Shown here: positions 34,536 to 42,453 of the stretch, piece after piece | Layout: each line of letters begins with the position of its first letter | Position numbering within the stretch: the stretch's first letter is position 1 | Source: VRUE01 sp963753585 | GTDB taxonomy: Bacteria > Actinomycetota > Thermoleophilia > Solirubrobacterales > 70-9 | Direction: 5' to 3' | Length of the DNA stretch: 64,000 nt | Assembly: GCA_963753585.1 (NCBI GenBank) | Contig: CAVWCU010000001.1 | Coordinates: 1,488,001-1,552,000, forward strand | Notes under the pieces: generated by a model | Told to the model about the DNA's origin: nothing | Databases searched by the model: none | What the model saw: the letters and a program-made list of their open reading frames with translations, nothing else | Made by a program: the position numbers and the translations under genes

Positions 34536-35747
34536 GTGGTTAGTGAAGTGCCCAAAGTATTTCGCCACTGTTGTTGGCTCTCCCTAGCCCTCACGCTGGC
34601 CGTTTTCTTGGCTGGCTGCGGCAGCGACGACGATTCCACCGCTTCCTCCGCCTCCACTGGCCTGCCTGAGACGATCACGATCGGCGCCGCGATCGCCAAA
34701 AGCGGCTGGCTCGCCCCCTACGACGCCAGCATCTCTGCGGTCGAACAGCTCGTCGACGAAACCAACGCCAAGGGCGGTATCAACGGCAGCAAGCTCGAGG
34801 TCATCCAGGTCGACAACCGCTCCGACCCGCAGCGCGCCCCGATCGCCGCCCAGGAAGTGATCGAAGAGGGCGCCGACGTCCTGCTGCTCAGCGGCGAGGC
34901 GCTGACCGCAGCCGCCGCCGCTCCCGTGGCCGAAGAAAACGACATACTCAACTTCACCCTCGCCGTCCCCGAGCCGGGGTTCGGCCCGCCGACCACCGGC
35001 CGCCTCTCGTTCGACCCCTACCCGAATCTGCTCAGCGAGGCGAGCGCCGACGCCACCTTCGTGCGCAGGCACGGGTGGAAGAAGCCCTTCCTCTTCCGCG
35101 ACACGGCGACCATCTACGGCAAGGCCGCATGCGACGGCTTCCAGCAGTCCTGGGAACGCCTCGGCGGCAGCATCGTCGGCTCGGTCGACTTCAAGAACGA
35201 AGACGAGTCGATCGCCAGCCAGGTTGCCCAGCTGAACAAATCGGACGCCGACGTAGTGATGATGTGCTCGTACCCGCCCGGTGGCGCCGCCGCGGTCAAG
35301 CAGATCCGCGACTCCGGCAACGACCTGCCGATCGTGGCCGCCGGCGCCTTCGACGGCACCTACTGGCTGAAAGGGATCTCCAACACCGAAGACATCTACG
35401 TCGGCCTCATCGGCTCCACCTACGACCCGCCCAACCCCAAGGCGGCGAGGATCTTCAAAGCACTCGAGGAAAACGGGTACGACACAGACGTCTCCAGCGT
35501 CATCCTCTCCGCCTACACCGGGGGCCAACTGATTGTCGACGCGATCAGGGAAACGGGCACCACCGACGGCAACGCCCTCGCCGACGCGCTCGAAGCCAAG
35601 CCACACAACACCATTATCGGCAAGGTCAAATACACCGAAGACGACCACCATCCGGGCGGCACCTGGTCGTTCTACGTGTTCGCCAACCGCAAGCCAAAGC
35701 TGCTGGAAAAGATCACGCCGAGCTTCATCCCCGAATACGGGGGCTAA
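34536..35747 (+). CDS. Branched-chain-type ABC transporter substrate-binding lipoprotein
   Basis: 403 aa. A signal peptide ends in the lipobox LAGC (LTLAVFLAGCGSDDD), so the protein is lipid-anchored outside the membrane. The mature part is a type-1 periplasmic-binding fold of the LivJ class: ITIGAAIAKSGWLAPYDASI, a hydrophobic-ligand pocket region (VLLLSGEALTAAAAAPVAEEN) and a C-terminal lobe with GGQLIVDAIRETGTTDG. The permease and ATPase genes lie 2-6 kb away on the other strand around a Rieske oxygenase, so the cargo is probably the oxygenase substrate rather than an amino acid. The GTG start at 34536 is uncertain by a few codons. Confidence 0.87.
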   Translation: MVSEVPKVFRHCCWLSLALTLAVFLAGCGSDDDSTASSASTGLPETITIGAAIAKSGWLAPYDASISAVEQLVDETNAKGGINGSKLEVIQVDNRSDPQRAPIAAQEVIEEGADVLLLSGEALTAAAAAPVAEENDILNFTLAVPEPGFGPPTTGRLSFDPYPNLLSEASADATFVRRHGWKKPFLFRDTATIYGKAACDGFQQSWERLGGSIVGSVDFKNEDESIASQVAQLNKSDADVVMMCSYPPGGAAAVKQIRDSGNDLPIVAAGAFDGTYWLKGISNTEDIYVGLIGSTYDPPNPKAARIFKALEENGYDTDVSSVILSAYTGGQLIVDAIRETGTTDGNALADALEAKPHNTIIGKVKYTEDDHHPGGTWSFYVFANRKPKLLEKITPSFIPEYGG

Positions 35748-35794
35748 CACGTACACAATTTCCAATCTGGTACTAAAGGTATCCTTGGCAGTGA

Positions 35795-36598
35795 ATGGCC
35801 AAGCCCAGTCAGCAACGGGGAAGGCCCAGGCAATCGTCCGACGTTTCACTTGCCGGCAGTCGTCGGCTCGACCGAACGAGCAGCGTTCCACTCTACGTCC
35901 AGCTCGCCGCGCAGCTGAATGCGATGCTCGAGGTCAGCACCTGGGAGCCGGGTTCCCGCTTCGCCTCCGAGCGCGAGATCGAAGAAGAGTTCGAAGTCTC
36001 GCGCGCGGTGATCAGGCCGGCGCTGGAGCTGCTGGTCGGCGACGGCGCGATCTTCCGAATCAAAGGCTCGGGCGCCTTCGTCGCCCCGCCCCGGCTCGAA
36101 GTCCGGCCGGTCGGCCTGGTCAAGCTCATCCTGGACCCAGGTGAGAACCGCAGGGTCAGCGTGCTCAGCGTCCGCCGAACCAAACCGGACCGGACCGTCT
36201 CACACTTCCTCGAGATCGAAGACCTGCGCACCCGCGTTGCGCACGTCACCGCTCTCGTCGACGCCGGCGAGCCAAACGCCTGCATCGTCTACTCCTACTC
36301 CTCGCTCGCCCTCCTGCCGTGGATGCTTGCCGCGGCGAAAGCGCTGAAGGATGGCGGTGAGCCGCTGCGACTCGAAGCAGCGGACACCAGGCTCACCCAC
36401 GCCCAGCTCGCGATCGAGCACAGCTTTCTCGCCGAGTGGGAGGCCGCAAGGGTCGGCGCCGGCGCCGGGGACGCGGCGTTCCTGGGTCGCCTCGTCCAGT
36501 TAGGCCGTCCCGTCGGCTCGCGGCGCGACCGCCCGGTCGAGTTCGCCCGCCTCCTCTACCGCGTCGACAGCACTCAGATCGCCTTCGAGTTCGCCTGA
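35795..36598 (+). CDS. GntR-family transcriptional regulator (HutC/UTRA type)
   Basis: 267 aa. The winged HTH spans about 30-100: VPLYVQLAAQLNAMLEVSTWEPGSRFASEREIEEEFEVSRAVIRPALELL is the GntR signature, with the wing GAIFRIKGSGAFV. The C-terminal 160 residues match a UTRA-like effector domain. It lies 47 bases after the binding protein and converges on the Rieske gene (25-base overlap), so it is the probable regulator of this locus. The gap before it holds TGGTACTAAAGGTATCC, an imperfect repeat that could be its operator. Confidence 0.82.
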   Translation: MAKPSQQRGRPRQSSDVSLAGSRRLDRTSSVPLYVQLAAQLNAMLEVSTWEPGSRFASEREIEEEFEVSRAVIRPALELLVGDGAIFRIKGSGAFVAPPRLEVRPVGLVKLILDPGENRRVSVLSVRRTKPDRTVSHFLEIEDLRTRVAHVTALVDAGEPNACIVYSYSSLALLPWMLAAAKALKDGGEPLRLEAADTRLTHAQLAIEHSFLAEWEAARVGAGAGDAAFLGRLVQLGRPVGSRRDRPVEFARLLYRVDSTQIAFEFA

Positions 36599-37620
36599 GC
36601 CGCCCGTCCGACCAGCGCCTCGCGCACGAACTGCGAGAACGCCGCCCGGTATGCGAGCGTGAAGCGGTCCGCGAGGGTACTGATGTCGGTATCGGTGTCG
36701 AGCGGCAGCTCGGGCGGCTCGACCCTCTCCATCACCTCGCGGTCCTCGGCGTAGACGCGTTCCTCGATTTCGATCGTCTCTTCTATCGTCCGCTCGTAGT
36801 CGTCGCTCACCCCGGCGAGCCAGTAGTGGACCGACTCGGTTGCGCTGACCGAGCGCGCCGCGTGCAACAGGCAGCGTTCGCCCTTCGTCATCCACAGCCG
36901 CATCGTGGTCAGGTTGGGGGCGACCGCGTAATTGAGGCCTTCGCGCAGCGAGTCCCAGGTCTCGTCGCCGCCGGGCCCCATCCGCATCTCGCGTCGCATC
37001 GTCACCACGATCCCGTCGCGCTGCACCGGCAGCGGCTCGACCACCTCCGCAACCTGCCCCATCGTCGCCCTGTGCACGAAGGCGAAGTGGGCGACGTCGC
37101 GGAAGTTCTCGATCGCCACTCCGAGCGCCACGGGTAGCTCGAACGGCTCGCCGTGCCCCAACCGCCACCGCTCCGGCTCGAACCAGGGAACCTCGGGTGG
37201 CTCCCCCAGCGGCTCGTCCAGCGCCGTCCAGACCAGTCCCCACTGCTCGCGTGCGGGGTAAGACGGGATCCGGGCGCGGGGCGGGATCTGGCGCTGGTCC
37301 TCGAGGGCCGGGATGCGGGTGCAGGCGCCGTCCTGTCCGCCCCACTCCCAGCCGTGATAGGGGCACTGGATCCCCTCTCCCTTCACCTCACCCATCGAGA
37401 GCGAGGCTCCCCGGTGGGCACAGCGGTCCGAGACGACCGCCGGCGTCCCGCTCTCGGTCAGGAAGACCGCGAGGGCCTCGCCGAGAAGGACAGCTCGTCG
37501 CGGTCCGCTCTCCAAGTCCTGGACCCTGGCCACCGGCTGCCAGCAACGCCGCAGCGCCCTCGAGACTTCCTCGCTGCCCGGGACTCGATTCGGGATCTCT
37601 TCGCTGGGGTGCTCGCTCAT
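36574..37620 (-). CDS. Rieske non-heme iron oxygenase, alpha subunit
   Basis: 348 aa aromatic-ring or O-demethylating oxygenase. The Rieske [2Fe-2S] ligands are Cys67-His69 in CAHRGASL and Cys86-His89 in CPYHGW. The mononuclear iron site is in ENFRDVAHFAFVH (Asp and two His, about 170-182). Length and sequence style fit the vanillate/phenylpropionate/toluenesulfonate-type one-subunit oxygenases. No ferredoxin reductase gene adjoins it, so electrons must come from a reductase encoded elsewhere. It follows livF by 28 bases in the transporter operon. Confidence 0.88.
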   Translation of the reverse strand: MSEHPSEEIPNRVPGSEEVSRALRRCWQPVARVQDLESGPRRAVLLGEALAVFLTESGTPAVVSDRCAHRGASLSMGEVKGEGIQCPYHGWEWGGQDGACTRIPALEDQRQIPPRARIPSYPAREQWGLVWTALDEPLGEPPEVPWFEPERWRLGHGEPFELPVALGVAIENFRDVAHFAFVHRATMGQVAEVVEPLPVQRDGIVVTMRREMRMGPGGDETWDSLREGLNYAVAPNLTTMRLWMTKGERCLLHAARSVSATESVHYWLAGVSDDYERTIEETIEIEERVYAEDREVMERVEPPELPLDTDTDISTLADRFTLAYRAAFSQFVREALVGRAAQANSKAI

Positions 37621-37648
37621 CGCCTTCCTCCGGTTCTGGTCATTTCGT

Positions 37649-38350
37649 TCACCGCTGGCCTCCCATGTAGGCGCGCAGCAGGCTGGAATCTCCCCGTAGC
37701 TCCTCGCGCCCGCCCTGGGCGCGGACCCTGCCGCCGCCGAGCACGAGGCAGCGATCGCAGAAGTCGATCGTCCGCGTTGCGTTCTGCTCGACCAGCAACA
37801 TCGTCGTCCCTTCCTCGCGCAGGCCCGCCAGCAACTCGTAGATCAGGTCGATCGTCTTCGGCGCCAGCCCGAGCGAGGGCTCGTCGAGGATCAGCAGCCT
37901 CGGCCGGCCGAGCAGCGCGCGGGCGATGGCCAGTTGCTGCTGCTCGCCGCCCGAGAGCCGGTCGGCGTGCTCCGAGGCTCGCGCGCGAAGGATCGGGAAG
38001 CGCTCCAGCGTCCGCTCCATCGCGGCGGCGCTCTCGCCGTTGCCGCGCCCGCCCATCTGCAGGTTCTCCGCCACCGTCAGCGTCTTGAAGACGTGGCGAC
38101 CCTGGGGGACGAGCGCAAGCCCGAGCCGAGCGATCCGCTCCGGCGCCATCCCGTTGACGACGCGGCCCTCGAACAGCACCTCACCTGCGCTCGGCTGCTC
38201 CAGGCCGCAGATCGCTCGCAACACGGAGCTCTTGCCAGCTCCGTTCGGCCCGATCATTCCCACGACTTCTCCCTCGGCGAGACCGAGGTCGACGCCGTGC
38301 ACGACCTCGACGCCGCCGTAGGCGACCTTGATCTCGCGTAGCTCAAGCAC
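37649..38350 (-). CDS. livF: Branched-chain-type ABC transporter ATP-binding protein
   Basis: 233 aa ATPase of the LivF class. Walker A GPNGAGKSS is at about 34-42, followed by the Q-loop and the signature LSGGEQQQLAIARAL. Walker B is LLILDEPSLGLAP. The GTG start overlaps the livM-livG stop by 8 bases. Unlike the LivG half next door, its signature motif is standard. The gene symbol reflects the family, not the substrate. Confidence 0.9.
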   Translation of the reverse strand: MLELREIKVAYGGVEVVHGVDLGLAEGEVVGMIGPNGAGKSSVLRAICGLEQPSAGEVLFEGRVVNGMAPERIARLGLALVPQGRHVFKTLTVAENLQMGGRGNGESAAAMERTLERFPILRARASEHADRLSGGEQQQLAIARALLGRPRLLILDEPSLGLAPKTIDLIYELLAGLREEGTTMLLVEQNATRTIDFCDRCLVLGGGRVRAQGGREELRGDSSLLRAYMGGQR

Positions 38351-40205
38351 TTGCCGCCGCCAGGTAGGAGCTGCCCAAGTAGGCCTCGACCACAGCTGGA
38401 TCGGCCTGGATCTCCGCCGGTGAGCCGATCCGCAGCGTGACTCCGTCGTCGATCACCTGCACCCGCGGGCAGAGGCTCATCACCACGCTCATCTCGTGCT
38501 CGATCAGGAGGATCCCGCAGTCGAAGTCCTCGAGCACGCCCCGCAGGATCGCAACCAGCTCCTCACCCTCGACCTCGCTCAGCCCGGCGGCAGGCTCGTC
38601 GAGCAGCAGGTAGTGGGGCCTGGTGGCGAGGGCGCGGGCGACCCCCAGCAGGCGCTGGCTCGCCGGAGGCAGCGAGCCCGCCGGAAGCGCCGCCTTCTCG
38701 TGCATGCCGAGACGTGCCAACACGTCGGCGGCGACCGCGACGGCGTCTCGCCTGCCGACGCCGACTCCCATCGCACCGACGGCGACGCTCTCCAGGCCGC
38801 TCAGGTGCGGGAAGGGAAGGGCGGCCTGGAACGTGCGACTCAGGCCGGCACGGGCGAGGCGGGCCGGGGAGCGCCCGGCGACGTCGGCGCCGTCCAGCCT
38901 GACCGTGCCCGCGTCGGGTGCCAGGAAACCGCTGAGGACGTTGGCCAGCGTCGTCTTCCCGGCACCGTTCGGCCCGATCAACCCCAATGCCTCGCCGCGC
39001 GGCAGCTTCACGTCGACACCCTTCAGCACCTGCAGGCCCCCGAACGCCACCGAGATTCCCTCGGCACGGAGCGAGCCGTCGCCCACCTCCCCGCCCGCCA
39101 CCTGATCGATTGACCCCCTTATACGGTGTTCAATCGATCGGGCGGCGCGAATCGCTGGCACGCGAGGGGGGAGAAGCCGCCGGAACCAACTCAGCTCGCT
39201 TGCCTCGCGGCCACCGGTGAGCCCATTCGGCATCGCGATCATCGTCGCCAGCAGGATCAGGCCCACCCCGATCGCTGCCAGCCCCGGCGTCCGGCCGATC
39301 GAGAGGACACCGAGGAGATGAGCGCCGTCTTCGACGCCGCGCAGCACCTCGCTCACGCTGGCCACCGCGATCGCCCCCAACACCGCCCCGAAGACGCTGC
39401 GGGCACCGCCGAGAACGAGCATCGTCACCGTCGTCACCGTCGCCCCGAAGTAGAAGGTGGTCGGATTGAGAACACCGGATTGGTGCACCGCCAGGGCTCC
39501 GCCGATCCCGCACAGCACCCCGCTGAGCGAGAATGCGATCAGGCGCTCCCCCATAACGTTGATCCCGAGCGAGCGGGCGGCTACCTCATCCTCGCGGGTC
39601 GCCTGCAGGCGATACCCCCGCGCCGACCATTTGAAGGCGAGCGCCACGACGACGGCCGCAGCCGCCCAAAGGCCGGCAGACTCGATGTTGGTTGTCCTCG
39701 GGATGCTGACCAGCCCGCTGCTCCCGCCGCTCACCGCGTCCCAGTTGGCGAGCACGTTAAAGACGACGATCAGGAAGGCGAAGGTCGAGATCGGGATCGC
39801 CAGGGTCGAGGTCCGCATCAGCGGCAGGCCGACCGCCGCCGCCAGCAAGCCGCAGACCGCGGCGGCGATCAAGGTCGAGAGCAGCGGGCCGAGCTGGGCC
39901 GCGGCGATCAGGTGGGGGAGCCCCGGTGTCTGCAGCGCGGCGAAAGCGGCCGGCAGGGTGAGCAGCGCCGCGACGTAGGCGCCGGCGCTTGCGAAGCCGA
40001 GCTGTCCGAAGGAGTAGACGCCGCTGTTGCCGATGAAGACCTGCAGGCCGAGGACGATGATCAGGTTGCAGAGGATCGTCGTCACGGTGCCCTGCAAGGA
40101 GGGCGTGCCGTTGGCGCCGATCGCCACGGTGAGCGCGACCAGCGCGAGCGGAACCAGCAGCGAGACAGCAAGTGAGGAGCGCGAGCGCAGCCGCACGCGG
40201 CTCAC
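38343..40205 (-). CDS. Fused ABC permease and ATPase (LivM-LivG)
   Basis: 620 aa. The N-terminal about 330 residues are a LivM-type permease with nine to ten helices and the ARSLGINVMGERLIAFSLSG cytoplasmic loop. The C-terminal about 250 are a LivG-type ATPase with Walker A GPNGAGKTTLANVLSG and Walker B YLLLDEPAAGLSE. The ABC signature reads LPPASQRLLGVARAL, lacking the usual SGGQ or SYGQ, so this site may be degenerate. The GTG start overlaps the livH stop as GTGA. LivM-LivG fusions occur in actinobacteria and proteobacteria. Confidence 0.9.
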   Translation of the reverse strand: MSRVRLRSRSSLAVSLLVPLALVALTVAIGANGTPSLQGTVTTILCNLIIVLGLQVFIGNSGVYSFGQLGFASAGAYVAALLTLPAAFAALQTPGLPHLIAAAQLGPLLSTLIAAAVCGLLAAAVGLPLMRTSTLAIPISTFAFLIVVFNVLANWDAVSGGSSGLVSIPRTTNIESAGLWAAAAVVVALAFKWSARGYRLQATREDEVAARSLGINVMGERLIAFSLSGVLCGIGGALAVHQSGVLNPTTFYFGATVTTVTMLVLGGARSVFGAVLGAIAVASVSEVLRGVEDGAHLLGVLSIGRTPGLAAIGVGLILLATMIAMPNGLTGGREASELSWFRRLLPPRVPAIRAARSIEHRIRGSIDQVAGGEVGDGSLRAEGISVAFGGLQVLKGVDVKLPRGEALGLIGPNGAGKTTLANVLSGFLAPDAGTVRLDGADVAGRSPARLARAGLSRTFQAALPFPHLSGLESVAVGAMGVGVGRRDAVAVAADVLARLGMHEKAALPAGSLPPASQRLLGVARALATRPHYLLLDEPAAGLSEVEGEELVAILRGVLEDFDCGILLIEHEMSVVMSLCPRVQVIDDGVTLRIGSPAEIQADPAVVEAYLGSSYLAAASA

Positions 40206-41086
40206 ACCCGTGCCTCGCCGGTTACGGCGCCGAGCAGGCCCCGCGGCCGGAAGATCAGGATCGCGACCGGCAGGCTGAAGACGATCGCGTCGCGGAAGGG
40301 CACCAGATCCGCCGGCAGGTAGGCCCCGAGCAGGGAAGAGGCGATGCCGAGCAGCAGGCCGCCGAGCACGGCACCGAACATCCTGCCGAAGCCACCGATC
40401 GTCACCGCGACGAAGCCGATCAGCACCGGCGTAAGGCCCATCGTCGGCGAGACCTGCCCGGTCTGCATCACCAGGAGCACGCCGACCACCGCGGCAAGCG
40501 CCCCGCTGATCGCGAAGGAGAGCGCGATCACCCGGTCCGCACGCACGCCGAGCAACCGCGCCATCTCGAAGTTCTCCGCCGCCGCCCGCATCGCCAGCCC
40601 GGCGCGGGTCCGGTAGAGCAGCCAGCCGAGGCCGGCGAGGACGACCGCCGTCAGGCCGAGGGTGAGGAACTCCAGGTTGGGCACCGAGACGGCGCCGAGC
40701 TCAGTCGACTCGCTGAGCAGACCGGGGGTCGCGACCGACTGGGGGCGGGCGTTGACCGCCCCGGTGACGACGCTCTGCAGGATCGTCGCCACCGCCAGCG
40801 AGGTGACGAGCTGCGCGGACAGATCCGCGTTGCGAACCGGCCGGAAGGCGACCCGCTCGGCCACGATCGCGATCAGGACCCCGGTCGCCAGCGCCCCGCC
40901 CAACGCGGCGGCGAAAGGCAGCCCGGCGAGAACGTAGAGGGCGTAGGCGGCGAGCATGATGAACTCGCCGTGGGCGAAATTCATCATTCCCATCACCGTG
41001 TAGACCAGAGTGACCCCAAGCGCGATCAGCGCGTAGAGGCTGCCGAGCGCAAGCGCGTCGATCAGGTTCTGCGCCAGCTCGGTCAC
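40202..41086 (-). CDS. livH: Branched-chain-type ABC transporter permease
   Basis: 294 aa with eight hydrophobic helices. The start LIDALALGSLYALIALGVTLVYTVMGMMNFAHGEF is the LivH family signature. GAISGAL-type and GFGRMFGAVLGGLLLG segments follow. GTG start. It is the first gene of the minus-strand operon livH-livMG-livF-Rieske oxygenase. The 88-bp upstream gap includes AGGTTAAACCGG, a small palindrome that may bind the GntR regulator (guess). Confidence 0.9.
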   Translation of the reverse strand: MTELAQNLIDALALGSLYALIALGVTLVYTVMGMMNFAHGEFIMLAAYALYVLAGLPFAAALGGALATGVLIAIVAERVAFRPVRNADLSAQLVTSLAVATILQSVVTGAVNARPQSVATPGLLSESTELGAVSVPNLEFLTLGLTAVVLAGLGWLLYRTRAGLAMRAAAENFEMARLLGVRADRVIALSFAISGALAAVVGVLLVMQTGQVSPTMGLTPVLIGFVAVTIGGFGRMFGAVLGGLLLGIASSLLGAYLPADLVPFRDAIVFSLPVAILIFRPRGLLGAVTGEARV

Positions 41087-41174
41087 TGCAGCTCAAGAGC
41101 TTTGAGAGCAATGCGACGTAGGTTAAACCGGTACGGCTAAGTAATGCTCTAAAAAACGCTCAAGACAACCGCTG

Positions 41175-42017
41175 CTAAGGCGCTACGAATGTGGCCGGAT
41201 CGGGACCGATGCGGCTGCTGCTGTCCAGGCTCTCGATCGCGGCCAGGTCCTCGCCGGAGAGCTCGAAGTCAAAGACGTCGATGTTCTCGCGAATCCGCTC
41301 CGGCGTCACCGACTTGGGGATGACGACGTTTCCCAGCTGCAAGTGCCAGCGCAGGATCACCTGCGCCGGTGTCTTGCCGTGGCCCTCGGCCACGCTGACG
41401 ATCGTCTCGTCGTCGAGCAGCTCGCCCTGCGCGAGCGGACTCCAAGCCTCGGTGGCTATACCGTGCTCGGAGTGCCAGGCGCGCAGGCCGCTTTGCTGCA
41501 AACGTGGGTGCAGCTCGACCTGGTTGACCGTCGGGCGCGTCTCCGTCTCCCGCTCCAGTGCTTCGAGGTCCTCGATTCGGAAGTTGGAGACGCCGATCGT
41601 GCGGGCCGCCTCCTCCCTGTGGATCTGCTTGAAAGCCCGCCAGGTGTCGACGAACCGGCCCTCGGTCGGGACGGGCCAGTGGATCAGGTAGAGGTCCACG
41701 TGGTCGAGCCCGAGTCGGTCGAGGCTCGCCTCGAAGGCCTCCAGCGTCGACTCGAAGCCCTGCTGGGAGTTCCAAAGCTTGGTGGTGACGAAGTAGTCCT
41801 CCCGGGGCAGCCCTGAGGCAGTCAGCGCCGCACCGACGCCCTTCTCGTTACGGTAGGCGGCGGCGGTGTCGATGTGCCGGTAGCCGGCCTCGAGCGCCAG
41901 CTCGACAGCTCCCTGGGTTTCCTCGGGCGGCACCTGGAAGACGCCGAAGCCGAGCTGCGGCATCTCAATGCCATCGTGAAGCGTGAGGCTGGGGACTGTC
42001 ATCTGGGTCTGCGCCAT
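41175..42017 (-). CDS. Aldo/keto reductase
   Basis: 280 aa NADPH-dependent carbonyl reductase of the AKR5-like bacterial group (2,5-diketogluconate-reductase style). The tetrad is present: Asp in RHIDTAAAYRNE with Tyr a few residues on, Lys in VTTKLW, and His in LYLIHWP. The NADPH end reads VIPKSVTPERIRENIDVF. AAAGGAA precedes the ATG. The upstream gap holds direct repeats TGTCATGA. Length is normal. Likely detoxifies aldehydes. Confidence 0.9.
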   Translation of the reverse strand: MAQTQMTVPSLTLHDGIEMPQLGFGVFQVPPEETQGAVELALEAGYRHIDTAAAYRNEKGVGAALTASGLPREDYFVTTKLWNSQQGFESTLEAFEASLDRLGLDHVDLYLIHWPVPTEGRFVDTWRAFKQIHREEAARTIGVSNFRIEDLEALERETETRPTVNQVELHPRLQQSGLRAWHSEHGIATEAWSPLAQGELLDDETIVSVAEGHGKTPAQVILRWHLQLGNVVIPKSVTPERIRENIDVFDFELSGEDLAAIESLDSSSRIGPDPATFVAP

Positions 42018-42031
42018 ACGAGTTCCTTTGT

Positions 42032-42078
42032 TGTCATGATAACTATAATTACCCCTCCTGCCAGGCTTCCTGTCATGA
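42032..42078 (-). promoter_or_regulatory. AT-rich promoter region with TGTCATGA direct repeats
   Basis: TGTCATGA occurs at 42032-42039 and 42071-42078, flanking an AT-rich TATAGTTAT-like stretch on the minus strand. It is directly upstream of the aldo/keto reductase and is the most AT-rich intergenic spot for several kb. Two identical octamers 39 bases apart (start to start) suggest a regulator binding on one DNA face. Confidence 0.45.
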
Positions 42079-42111
42079 ATAGTGCAGCACCCGGTACCCG
42101 CTTTGGCGAAC

Positions 42112-42150
42112 TTCTAACGCCAGCGGTGTTTTTCTAATACCTGCGGTGTT
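42112..42150. repeat. Two tandem 19-20-bp direct repeats
   Basis: TTCTAACGCCAGCGGTGTT (42112-42130) and TTCTAATACCTGCGGTGTT (42132-42150) match at 15 of 19 positions with a 20-base period. They lie between the aldo/keto reductase promoter and a small membrane gene. Two helical turns of spacing fits an operator for a dimeric regulator. Confidence 0.6.
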
Positions 42151-42165
42151 TTGTCTGCAGCGAAG

Positions 42166-42339
42166 CTAGCTAGTCGCGAGGCCGATGGCCAGCAGTGGGA
42201 AGGCCAGCATCACACCGAGATAGGCGCCGATCGCGGCGCCTGTGCGGAGGCCGGTGGTGCTCGAGCGGGCACCGGCGAAGACGCCGACGAGGAAGATGAA
42301 GCCGGCGAGGCCGAGGCCGATCCAGAAGACGTCAGGCAT
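42166..42339 (-). CDS. Small two-span membrane protein
   Basis: 57 aa read from the sequence: it begins MPDVFWIGLGLAGFIFLVG and ends LLAIGLATS before TAG 42166-42168. Two hydrophobic helices (about 4-21 and 36-55) are joined by a short polar loop, AGARSSTTGLRTG. The GC-rich, strongly third-position-biased codons support real coding. Function unknown. It is divergent from the MFS gene. Confidence 0.6.
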   Translation of the reverse strand: MPDVFWIGLGLAGFIFLVGVFAGARSSTTGLRTGAAIGAYLGVMLAFPLLAIGLATS

Positions 42340-42453
42340 AAGCGCGGGCGAGACTATCGAACCCGCCCGCCGACGGCCTAAATGTCAACCAGGGCTCCAC
42401 ATTTCGGCCCGTCGACGGGAGGAATCGGGGGCGGGACGGCAAAGCGGAACGGC

